5,279 nt of DNA from Lachnospiraceae bacterium (GTDB taxonomy: Bacteria; Bacillota; Clostridia; Lachnospirales; Lachnospiraceae): positions 1 to 5,279 of the forward strand of contig JAGAEH010000253.1 in NCBI GenBank assembly GCA_017613225.1. Direction: 5' to 3'. This document shows, in pieces, positions 1 through 5,279 of this stretch. The number at the start of each line of letters is the position of its first letter. Position 1 is the first letter of the stretch. Under the pieces are notes generated by a model that worked only from the letters and a program-made list of their open reading frames with translations, was not told the origin of the DNA and made no database searches. Both the position numbers and the translations under genes were made by a program.

Positions 1-179
1 TACAGGGTAAAGGGCTTCCGGTCCTTTCCGATGCGGTCGGTGGTGAAGAACACGGGACCCTTGCTGGAAAGCTTGATGGCCAGGGCAAAGATCCCCCACA
101 GCGGGCCGGTCACCAGGATGGCAAGCAGTGACATGGTGAAGTCAAAAGCTCTCTTGACAAACTTGTAGACGACTTTCAT
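1..179 (-). CDS. Initiating phosphoglycosyltransferase (PglC/EpsL-like bacterial sugar transferase), N-terminal fragment
   Basis: Translating the minus strand from the ATG at 179-177 gives 59 open residues that run off the window at position 1. The fragment shows the start of the bacterial sugar transferase family (PF02397): a basic N-terminus (K9-R10) followed by AFDF, a hydrophobic segment at about residues 12-36 with a central helix-breaking Pro (P26), and then KLSSKGPVFF and DRIGKDRKPF at about 36-57. In this family the broken hydrophobic helix is a reentrant membrane anchor, and the enzyme transfers a sugar-1-phosphate from a UDP-sugar to undecaprenyl phosphate on the cytoplasmic face. 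The catalytic Asp-Glu pair and the KFRSM-type motif lie beyond the edge, so activity and any C-terminal fused domain cannot be judged. An AGGAGG 7 nt upstream fixes the start. It follows the second ATP-grasp gene after 39 nt. Family assignment is firm; the sugar substrate is inferred from the upstream dehydratase and aminotransferase. Confidence 0.88.
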   Translation of the reverse strand, partial: MKVVYKFVKRAFDFTMSLLAILVTGPLWGIFALAIKLSSKGPVFFTTDRIGKDRKPFTL

Positions 180-186
180 AGCCGCT

Positions 187-192
187 CCTCCT
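187..192 (-). promoter_or_regulatory. Shine-Dalgarno AGGAGG of the phosphoglycosyltransferase gene
   Basis: On the minus strand AGGAGG lies 7 nt before the ATG at 179. This is a perfect consensus at ideal spacing. It supports the short, edge-truncated reading frame as a real gene start. Confidence 0.8.
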
Positions 193-218
193 TCGGTATT
201 CTCTGACGGGGACGGACC

Positions 219-1391
219 CTAAAAGATCAGGTCCATGTCCTCCATGTAATGCTCCACTTCTTCCCGGATGCCCTTCTTGTAAAGGAACTGGGAACCGATC
301 ATCTGGCTCATGCCGTTTCCTTCCACCACGGCCCAGCCTTTGTCGGAATAGGCCATGTCCCAGCCCACGTAGCGGATGTTCTCCAGCTGTCCGGACATCT
401 CCCGGACGATGCGCAGCATCTCCTCCCACTCCGGCAGCCGGAAGCCCTTGAAGGGAACATGGGTGTCGGGATGCTCCGTGTACAGGACGTAGCTGCGGTC
501 GTAAGCGTCGGTGTCGATGACGCCAGTCTTATTGTTGATGCCGGCAAACACGCCGCCTGCTCCAGCGTTGTCCACGAAGGAACCGTTCCTGCCGAAACGG
601 GCAAAGCAGTAGGGCGTCTCCACGCCGTGCCTGGTCTTGAACGCGATGCAGCGCACCGTGTTGAGGCTGGAATCGTTGAACTGGGCCATGCAGGGATGCT
701 GTTCGATCTTTTCTTCCAGAATGTGCTTGCCCTCTTCGATCAGCGACAGGAAATACTCCTCCGGGCTCACTTCCAGCGCGGCCATGTCAATGAGTTCCAC
801 GCCTCTGCCCACGGATTCCATGGCGTTCTTCTTGACGAACACCGGGTGCTTTTCCACGAATTCCAGGAAGGCCGGCAGATCCTCCTTTTTGCTGAGGCTG
901 ACCGCCTCCCGCTTGTAATAGGGCTTCAGCAGCTCGTAGGTCTTCGCCTTGTCGTTGAACATCTGGAGATCCGAGATGTCGTTCATCCGGTAGACGTTGC
1001 AGAACCGCTGCTGGTCCGAAACATAGGCCTTCCGCTCTTCCGGCGTCTTGTCCTTCAGCTGGAAGGTGATATATTCCTCCGCCGCGAAGCCGTAGGCCAG
1101 GCGGCAGAACATCATGTCGATGTAATTCTCCTTGGGATCCCCCGGCACGTTTTTGCAGAGGTCCTTTGCCTTCTTCCGCTCCTTCTTCAGCCGCTTCTCC
1201 CATTTCTTGCTGTAATAGAGCGCGGTCTTCCTGCGCAGTTCGGGATCCTGCTCGCAGGCCTCCACCTGTTCCGGGGAAAGCATGTAGCGCCGGATCTTCG
1301 CGATCCTGGCCTTGGCAAGTCCGCGTTTCACCACCGGAATATCCGGATACAGGGAACGGACTTTTACGATAAACTGATGATATTTGCTCAT
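219..1391 (-). CDS. ATP-grasp protein, sugar-transfer-associated type (second copy)
   Basis: This 390-residue cytoplasmic protein has no signal peptide or membrane helix. It shows an ATP-grasp layout: an N-terminal helical region, NDK at 146-148 (probable first nucleotide-contacting Lys), FVKKN at 185-189 followed by a Gly-containing loop SVGRG at 193-197, ILEEKI at 224-229 (adenine-side acidic strand), a TVR motif at 245-247, GAGGVFAGIN at 277-286, YVGWDMA at 341-347 and VVEGNG at 355-360, where D345, E357 and N359 are the likely metal ligands. This matches the family called sugar-transfer-associated ATP-grasp (PF14397), named for its occurrence in surface-polysaccharide loci. ATP-grasp enzymes usually join a carboxylate to an amine through an acyl phosphate; the substrate here is unknown. 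Residues 61-80 are very basic (11 Lys/Arg of 20). GAAAGAGG lies 7 nt before the ATG. It sits between the PIG-L gene (34 nt) and the phosphoglycosyltransferase (39 nt). Family confidence is high, function low. Confidence 0.85.
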   Translation of the reverse strand: MSKYHQFIVKVRSLYPDIPVVKRGLAKARIAKIRRYMLSPEQVEACEQDPELRRKTALYYSKKWEKRLKKERKKAKDLCKNVPGDPKENYIDMMFCRLAYGFAAEEYITFQLKDKTPEERKAYVSDQQRFCNVYRMNDISDLQMFNDKAKTYELLKPYYKREAVSLSKKEDLPAFLEFVEKHPVFVKKNAMESVGRGVELIDMAALEVSPEEYFLSLIEEGKHILEEKIEQHPCMAQFNDSSLNTVRCIAFKTRHGVETPYCFARFGRNGSFVDNAGAGGVFAGINNKTGVIDTDAYDRSYVLYTEHPDTHVPFKGFRLPEWEEMLRIVREMSGQLENIRYVGWDMAYSDKGWAVVEGNGMSQMIGSQFLYKKGIREEVEHYMEDMDLIF

Positions 1392-1425
1392 TTGTCTGCC
1401 TCTTTCGTCGCTGGGATTCCCGGCT

Positions 1426-2085
1426 CTACCGGATCTCGCGGATCAGCATGAAGACTTCCGCCGCCTTTACGTTCACCGCGGCGCCCCGGAACCTGGCCAG
1501 GGCGGTGATGGACTCCTCCGAACGGAGATCCGGGAAGGGATGCAGCTGCGACTGATAGAACCGCATGGCCTCCAGTTTCCGGTCCAGGAAATCCGAAATG
1601 TCCTCGTAGACGTTCGGGATGAAGGCGTTCTCCGCCGTGGGCGTGTTGAGTCCGGTCTCCGACAGAGTCTCGTAGGCATAGATGCGCTTGACATTGTTGC
1701 CGTATTTCGGACGGAGCGCCACCATGGCGGTCTCCGTGGTGATCCTGTGGTCCAGCTGCATGTCGCCCCAGTGGGGGACGTACACCTCGTCCGGCTGTGC
1801 CTTCTTCAGGACGTCCAGGAACGCAGCGTTCCGCTCCTTCCTGGAATAGGTCTCCATCAGGTTGGCCCCGAAGGGCAGGCCGAAGTAGTTGTCCACGCCG
1901 CAGAAAGCGTGGCAGGCCTGCATCTCCCGGTGGATCCGCATGGTGACGTCAGGCAGGACCTCCCCTTCCCTGGCGGTCACCAGGCACACGGAGACCGTAT
2001 CCCCTGCCGCCTTGTGCTTTAAGATGGTCCCGCCCACACCGATGATCTCGTCATCTCTGTGGGGCGCAAAGATCAGAATGTGCAT
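1426..2085 (-). CDS. PIG-L/LmbE family zinc-dependent N-deacetylase
   Basis: This 219-residue protein is full length for the PIG-L/LmbE fold (PF02585). Residues 7-13 read APHRDDE, the family's signature, with H9 and D12 as probable zinc ligands and D11 as catalytic base, by analogy with MshB. HWGDMQLDH at 105-113 supplies the third zinc ligand (H113). The C-terminal stretch, with P183, R200-G201 and E210, resembles the bacterial LmbE branch that removes acetyl from GlcNAc-type sugars. There is no signal peptide, so it should act on a cytoplasmic substrate: a nucleotide sugar, an undecaprenyl-linked sugar facing inward, or a small glycoside. It lies between two ATP-grasp genes, 15 nt after one and 34 nt before the other. 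That suggests it exposes an amine for re-acylation, which is an inference. The bacillithiol deacetylase is an alternative, but no bshA or bshC partner is present. The Arg in PHRDDE replaces the usual Pro. Confidence 0.9.
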   Translation of the reverse strand: MHILIFAPHRDDEIIGVGGTILKHKAAGDTVSVCLVTAREGEVLPDVTMRIHREMQACHAFCGVDNYFGLPFGANLMETYSRKERNAAFLDVLKKAQPDEVYVPHWGDMQLDHRITTETAMVALRPKYGNNVKRIYAYETLSETGLNTPTAENAFIPNVYEDISDFLDRKLEAMRFYQSQLHPFPDLRSEESITALARFRGAAVNVKAAEVFMLIREIR

Positions 2086-2090
2086 CGTAC

Positions 2091-2096
2091 TCCTCC
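2091..2096 (-). promoter_or_regulatory. Shine-Dalgarno GGAGGA of the PIG-L deacetylase gene
   Basis: GGAGGA on the minus strand ends 5 nt before the ATG at 2085. It fills most of the 15-nt gap left by the upstream ATP-grasp stop codon (TAG, 2103-2101). No room remains for a promoter or terminator, so the two genes must be cotranscribed. Confidence 0.75.
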
Positions 2097-2100
2097 AAAT

Positions 2101-3279
2101 CTATTCCTGGCTCTCCATGTAGGCGCGGTAGAAATCCTTTCCGTCGAACTTTGAAAAGCCCTTGCGCTCAAAGAATCTGCGCACGTTCTCTTTCTTCATG
2201 GCCGGACCGCTCATCAGCTGGGCGTAGTCCAGGGCCGGATGCGAGTTGATCTCGCAGAGCTTCATGCCGTCTTCCGTGATGATGATGTCCAGGCCGATGT
2301 AGTCCAGCGAAGAGACCTGCCTGCAGATCGCGTCGATCTTTTCCCGCACCAGGGGCCAGTTCGGCATCTCCAGGCTCTTCCATTCCACGCCGGTATCGGG
2401 ATGACGCCAGATCCACCAGTTGCCGTCCTCCGTAAAGCGGCGGTAACGCATGCCGGACCCGTTGCACTTACCCGTTTCAAAATCAAAGCTCACGCCCACG
2501 CCGCCGGTGGAAAGATTGCTGGTCCCTCCGGAAATGGAAGTCCCCAGGCGGGCGTAGGAAATGACGTTGTTCCATTCGTAGGGGGCAAAGCGGTCCTTTC
2601 CGGGATTCTTGCACATGATCACCCGCAGCGTGCACTCGCTGTCGGGCCAGACTGCCGCCAGCTCATGGTGCTGCTTGCAGTATTCCGTGACGATGTAGTT
2701 CCGCATCTTTTCCCGGATCTCGATGAACCGCTCCATGCCGATGGGCCTGTTGTTTTCGTACATGCCGTCGTCCCGCAGCTCCAGCTTGATGAAGCCCAGG
2801 CCGCCGGAGGTGCCGGAATTCGGCTTCATGGCCAGGACCTTCTTCTGCTTCAGCAGGTTCAGCAGGAAGTCTTCGTCCTTCGGAATGTCCTGCGGGCAGT
2901 CCATCAGGTAGGTGAAAGTCCCGCCGCACAGCTCATTTTCAATGTAGACGTAATACTCCGGCATGGTGCTCTCCGCGCCGCCGCTGTTCAGGACATATTT
3001 GAGGGTGGTCTTGTCCAGCCACTTCAGGAAGTGGTTGTTCAGCGGATGCATCATGAAATAGGGATAATCCGCCATGTAGTCCCGCCAGTTTTCCTCCGTC
3101 AGGCCGTAAAGCTCCACCCGGCCCGGGTAAAAGCCCCGTTCCATGGCCCATTTCTTCTGTTCCTCAGACGCCGGAAAAGCCTCTTCATCGTCCTTCAGCT
3201 TCTTGACGAACATCTTGGCCCAGCGGTAGTCCATCCCCAGGGCCCTGACTTTTTCCAGCAGCAGATCATAATTGGTCAT
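2101..3279 (-). CDS. ATP-grasp protein, sugar-transfer-associated type (first copy)
   Basis: This is a 392-residue soluble protein with the ATP-grasp signature in order: LDK at 88-90, LAMKP at 149-153 with the Gly-rich loop SGTSGGLG at 155-162, IVTEY at 196-200, TLR at 217-219, LSTGGVGVSFDFETG at 256-270, YIGLDI at 327-332 and CEINSHP at 342-348. K152, E199, D331, E343 and N345 are the likely nucleotide and metal contacts. The Gly-rich loop and the E-x-N motif look intact, so an active ligase is likely. It is about the same length as the second ATP-grasp gene and shares the same motif order, but the sequences differ widely between motifs (Trp-rich NWWIWR at 287-292 here, absent there). GGAGGAAG about 6-9 nt upstream supports the start. 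It lies 23 nt after the aminotransferase stop and 15 nt before the PIG-L gene. The likely role is to amidate or acylate a sugar amine; the carboxylate donor is unknown. Confidence 0.85.
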   Translation of the reverse strand: MTNYDLLLEKVRALGMDYRWAKMFVKKLKDDEEAFPASEEQKKWAMERGFYPGRVELYGLTEENWRDYMADYPYFMMHPLNNHFLKWLDKTTLKYVLNSGGAESTMPEYYVYIENELCGGTFTYLMDCPQDIPKDEDFLLNLLKQKKVLAMKPNSGTSGGLGFIKLELRDDGMYENNRPIGMERFIEIREKMRNYIVTEYCKQHHELAAVWPDSECTLRVIMCKNPGKDRFAPYEWNNVISYARLGTSISGGTSNLSTGGVGVSFDFETGKCNGSGMRYRRFTEDGNWWIWRHPDTGVEWKSLEMPNWPLVREKIDAICRQVSSLDYIGLDIIITEDGMKLCEINSHPALDYAQLMSGPAMKKENVRRFFERKGFSKFDGKDFYRAYMESQE

Positions 3280-3302
3280 CCCGTTCTTCCTCCGGAGTCC
3301 TG

Positions 3303-4607
3303 TCAGTCAAAGCAGCGGCGGATGATCTCCGCCACCCGGTCCACCTGCTCCATGGTCATCTTGTTGTCGCTGGGCAGGCACAGGCCGCGGGCAAAGATGT
3401 CCGCTCCCACGTCCCCAGCGCCGGTGCCGGCGGTGTAGGCGTTGGACGCGCCCCGGCCGTTCCCCTTTGCGGTCACAAATGCGTTCATGCGGTAGATGGG
3501 CTGCATGTGCATGGGCTTCCAGATGGGCCGGCCCTCCACGTTGAAGGCCGCCAGCGCCGCCAGGATCTCGGTGGGGCAGCTCTTTCCGGGCTCCGTCTCG
3601 TACAGGGCGTCGGTCTCGCCCCGCACCTGGCCGCACATGGCCTCCGGCTCGATGATCATGCAGGAGAGCCAGTAGTTGGGCTCGCAGACGGCGGTGTCCA
3701 CCGGGTTCATGGCCGCGGGCAGACCCGCCAGTTTCTCTTTATAGCGATAGTAGATCGCCCTCTTCTGGGCGATGTGTTCTTCCAGATGGGGGAACTGGCC
3801 CCGCACCACGCCGGCGATGACGTTGCTCATGCGATAGTTGTAGCCCAGTTCTTCGTGCTGGTACCAGGCCGCCGCCTCGCGGCTCTGGGTGGACCACTTG
3901 CGGGCCTTGTTGGCCTCCATCTCATCATCGGTCAGCAGCATGCCGCCGGCGGAACCGGTGATGATCTTGTTGCCGTTGAAGGAAATGGCGGAGATGTCGC
4001 CGAAGGTGCCGGTCTGCACGCCCTTGTAGGTGGAGCCGAAGGACTCCGCTGCGTCTTCCAGCAGCAGCGCACCGTGGGCCTTGCAGATGGCCCGGATCTC
4101 GTCGATCTTAGCCGGAGTGCCGTAGAGATGGACCATCACCACCAGCTTCACTTCGGGATAGAGCTCGAAGGCCTTCTCCAGCGCCGCGGGATCCATGTTC
4201 CAGGTGTCGTATTCCGTATCGATGAACACCAGCTCGCCGCCCTCGTAGGCCACCGGGTTCACCGTGGCGTCGAAGGTCATGTCGGCGCAGAACACCCTGT
4301 GTCCCTCCAGCGTACCGTGGCCCACCTTGGGCTGGCCGTAAAGGCGCTCGCCCAAAAGCTTCACCGCCAGGTGCAGCGCGGAAGTGCCGGTGGCCAGGCC
4401 AACGGAGTATTTCCGGCCGATCTTTTCGCAGGTCAGCCGCTCCACCTCATTGATGTTGGCTCCCACCGTGCTCATCCAGTTGGTGGTATAGGCCTCGGTC
4501 ATGTATTCCAGCTCTTCCCCGTGCATGGTAGGGCTGGAGAGCCAGATCTTCTTTTCAAAGGGTTCGATGCCCGCAAAGCGGGGATCGTTCTTAAAGTCCT
4601 TCATCAT
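3303..4607 (-). CDS. epsN: PLP-dependent sugar aminotransferase, DegT/DnrJ/EryC1/StrS family, EpsN/PglE-like
   Basis: This 434-residue protein carries all the family landmarks: GTSALHL at 74-80 (phosphate binding), DMTFDATVNP at 109-118, EDAAES at 184-189 (D185 pairs with the PLP ring nitrogen), SFNGNKI at 209-215 with Schiff-base lysine K214, NYRMSN at 257-262 and GRPIWKPMHMQP at 359-370, the substrate-side segment. The match to Bacillus EpsN (SFNGNKI, YQHxExGxNYR, RPxWKPxHxQP) is recalled from knowledge, not computed. Such enzymes transfer an amino group from glutamate to a UDP-4-keto-6-deoxy-HexNAc, giving the 4-amino sugar used by pgl and eps pathways. It is some 40-45 residues longer than EpsN, mainly from insertions near 88-102 and 320-345. 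Its first ATG overlaps the dehydratase stop as ATGA. A second ATG follows at once and is better spaced from the AAGGGAG site, so translation may begin at Met2 (4604). The two neighbours form the expected dehydratase-aminotransferase pair. Confidence 0.93.
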   Translation of the reverse strand: MMKDFKNDPRFAGIEPFEKKIWLSSPTMHGEELEYMTEAYTTNWMSTVGANINEVERLTCEKIGRKYSVGLATGTSALHLAVKLLGERLYGQPKVGHGTLEGHRVFCADMTFDATVNPVAYEGGELVFIDTEYDTWNMDPAALEKAFELYPEVKLVVMVHLYGTPAKIDEIRAICKAHGALLLEDAAESFGSTYKGVQTGTFGDISAISFNGNKIITGSAGGMLLTDDEMEANKARKWSTQSREAAAWYQHEELGYNYRMSNVIAGVVRGQFPHLEEHIAQKRAIYYRYKEKLAGLPAAMNPVDTAVCEPNYWLSCMIIEPEAMCGQVRGETDALYETEPGKSCPTEILAALAAFNVEGRPIWKPMHMQPIYRMNAFVTAKGNGRGASNAYTAGTGAGDVGADIFARGLCLPSDNKMTMEQVDRVAEIIRRCFD

Positions 4608-5279
4608 TTGCTCCCTTCTGCTTTCGCTGCGGCTTCCTGGTTCACCAGGTCCGCGGGATGATAGGTGTCCACTACCTGGGCCACCAGTTCTTTCATGTTG
4701 CTCTTATTGGAATAGGCCGCCTGCATCAGGCCTTCCAGCTTCTGCAGGAACGCCTCGGTGTCAAAGGGGATGGGGCAGCCGATGTGGATGCGCTCGTTGT
4801 CCGTCTTCTTCAAGCCCTCCTCGGCCATCAGCTTCTCCTCATAGAGCTTTTCGCCGGGGCGCAGGCCCGTGTATTCGATCTTGATGTCGATGTCCGGGCG
4901 GTAGCCGGAGAGCTTGATCAGGTTGCGGGCCAGGGTGTCGATCTTCACCGGGCTTCCCATGTCCAGCACGAAGATCTCGCCGCCGTGGGCATAGGTGCCG
5001 GCCTGCAGCACCAGGCTCACCGCCTCCGGGATCGTCATGAAGTAGCGGATGATGTCCGGGTGCGTCACCGTGACAGGGCCGCCGCGGGCAATCTGCTTCT
5101 TGAAAATCGGCACCACGGAGCCGTTGCTGCCCAGCACATTGCCGAAGCGGACCGCCACAAACTCTGTCCTGACATCCCGGAAAACCGCGTCCGTGCCGTC
5201 CCCGCCGTGCGCTTCCTTGACCGCATGGGTGAACATCTGCGGAATCTCCGCGGCTCTCCCCTCCTTGATCCTGGCGTCA
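4604..5279 (-). CDS. Nucleotide-sugar 4,6-dehydratase, CapD/EpsC/PglF type, C-terminal fragment
   Basis: The reading frame is open from the window edge (5279) to TGA at 4606-4604, giving 224 residues, roughly the last third of a protein usually near 600 residues. Diagnostic stretches are FVAVRFGNVLGSNGS (from about residue 41), GPVTVTHPDIIRYFMTIPEA, GGEIFVLDMGSPVKI and GLRPGEKLYEEKL, which together mark the CapD/FlaA1-like branch of extended short-chain dehydrogenases (Polysacc_synt_2). Full-length members carry N-terminal membrane helices and convert UDP-GlcNAc to a UDP-4-keto-6-deoxy sugar. Here the membrane part, the NAD-binding Gly motif and the catalytic residues lie outside the window. 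The Met at 5236 is internal, because the frame continues through the conserved domain upstream of it. The terminal 30 residues end in a charged tail. It overlaps the aminotransferase start by 4 nt, suggesting translational coupling, and should supply that enzyme's keto-sugar substrate. Confidence 0.92.
   Translation of the reverse strand, partial: DARIKEGRAAEIPQMFTHAVKEAHGGDGTDAVFRDVRTEFVAVRFGNVLGSNGSVVPIFKKQIARGGPVTVTHPDIIRYFMTIPEAVSLVLQAGTYAHGGEIFVLDMGSPVKIDTLARNLIKLSGYRPDIDIKIEYTGLRPGEKLYEEKLMAEEGLKKTDNERIHIGCPIPFDTEAFLQKLEGLMQAAYSNKSNMKELVAQVVDTYHPADLVNQEAAAKAEGSK
4611..4617 (-). promoter_or_regulatory. Shine-Dalgarno AAGGGAG of the aminotransferase, inside the dehydratase coding end
   Basis: AAGGGAG on the minus strand lies 3 nt before the first ATG (4607) and 6 nt before the second ATG (4604). 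The tandem ATGATG straddles the dehydratase TGA. Spacing favours Met2 (a TGATG stop-start junction), while Met1 gives ATGA. Either way the site lies within the last codons of the dehydratase, which points to coupled translation. Confidence 0.6.

Noticed and set aside
180..218. 39-nt gap before the phosphoglycosyltransferase as a possible internal promoter
   Set aside because: Apart from the AGGAGG site, no -35/-10 pair or stable hairpin is visible in it, so cotranscription is the simpler reading.
142..429. Minus-strand open frame of 95 codons overlapping the end of the second ATP-grasp gene and the phosphoglycosyltransferase start
   Set aside because: It is out of frame with both real genes and gives a low-complexity Arg/Gly/His-rich product.
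1413..1432. Small inverted repeats (GGGATTCCC and CCGG-ctcta-CCGG) near the PIG-L stop as a possible terminator or regulatory hairpin
   Set aside because: Stems are only 4 bp, no T-run follows, and the next gene starts within 34 nt. Such matches are expected by chance in GC-rich sequence.
249..1451. Plus-strand open frame of 400 codons opposite the second ATP-grasp gene
   Set aside because: It is the antisense shadow of a well-supported gene in GC-rich DNA. The product resembles no known fold and its extent simply mirrors the real gene.
1384..2022. Plus-strand open frame of 212 codons opposite the PIG-L gene
   Set aside because: It is the shadow of the deacetylase, which carries intact catalytic motifs.
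1426..2085. PIG-L gene as a bacillithiol deacetylase (bshB)
   Set aside because: No bshA or bshC partner is in the window, and the tight placement between ATP-grasp genes of a polysaccharide operon fits a sugar-modifying role better. It is not formally excluded.
2239..3438. Plus-strand open frame of 399 codons opposite the first ATP-grasp gene and the end of the aminotransferase
   Set aside because: It crosses the junction of two real minus-strand genes and its composition is that of reverse-complemented codons, so it is a shadow.
3507..4661. Plus-strand open frame of 384 codons opposite the aminotransferase
   Set aside because: The opposite strand has the full motif set of a DegT-type aminotransferase. 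The plus-strand product is His/Gly/Val-rich with no domain.
4604..5236. Met at 5236 as the start of a short 210-residue dehydratase-like gene
   Set aside because: The frame stays open upstream to the window edge and the conserved domain is already under way, so this Met is internal to a larger truncated gene.

Overview
The window is a piece of a cell-surface polysaccharide or glycoconjugate operon, with every gene on the minus strand (transcription runs from high to low coordinates). Six genes are visible, two of them cut by the window edges. The sequence is GC-rich. Each start tested is preceded by a purine-rich Shine-Dalgarno, often a strong one such as AGGAGG or GGAGGA. The proteins look like those of Clostridia (a Lachnospiraceae/Oscillospiraceae-type Firmicute). 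The organism call is an inference from protein flavour and ribosome-binding-site style; there is no rRNA or other marker.

Layout in transcription order: (1) 5279-4604, C-terminal third of a membrane-type nucleotide-sugar 4,6-dehydratase (CapD/EpsC/PglF class), N-terminus off the window; (2) 4607-3303, an EpsN/PglE-type PLP sugar aminotransferase whose ATG overlaps the dehydratase stop; (3) 3279-2101, an ATP-grasp protein of the sugar-transfer-associated type; (4) 2085-1426, a cytoplasmic PIG-L/LmbE zinc deacetylase; (5) 1391-219, a second, divergent ATP-grasp protein of the same type; (6) 179-1, the N-terminal 59 residues of a PglC/EpsL-like initiating phosphoglycosyltransferase, running off the window. 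Gaps are -4, 23, 15, 34 and 39 nt, and no promoter, terminator, RNA gene, repeat or mobile element is evident, so this reads as one transcription unit. No stretch over 300 bases lacks a gene.

How the genes may work together: the dehydratase plus aminotransferase should make a UDP-4-amino-4,6-dideoxy-HexNAc, and the phosphoglycosyltransferase should load a sugar phosphate onto undecaprenyl phosphate. In the classical pgl and eps pathways an acetyltransferase (PglD/EpsM) acts between these steps. In this window that place is taken by two ATP-grasp proteins and a deacetylase. This recalls the Neisseria PglB2 case, where an ATP-grasp domain replaces the acetyltransferase and the 4-amino group carries glycerate instead of acetate. 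The working hypothesis is that this operon makes a diamino-trideoxy sugar, or a neighbouring amino sugar, with a non-acetyl amide substituent, using a deacetylate-then-ligate or direct-ligation step. An acetyltransferase beyond either window edge would weaken it.
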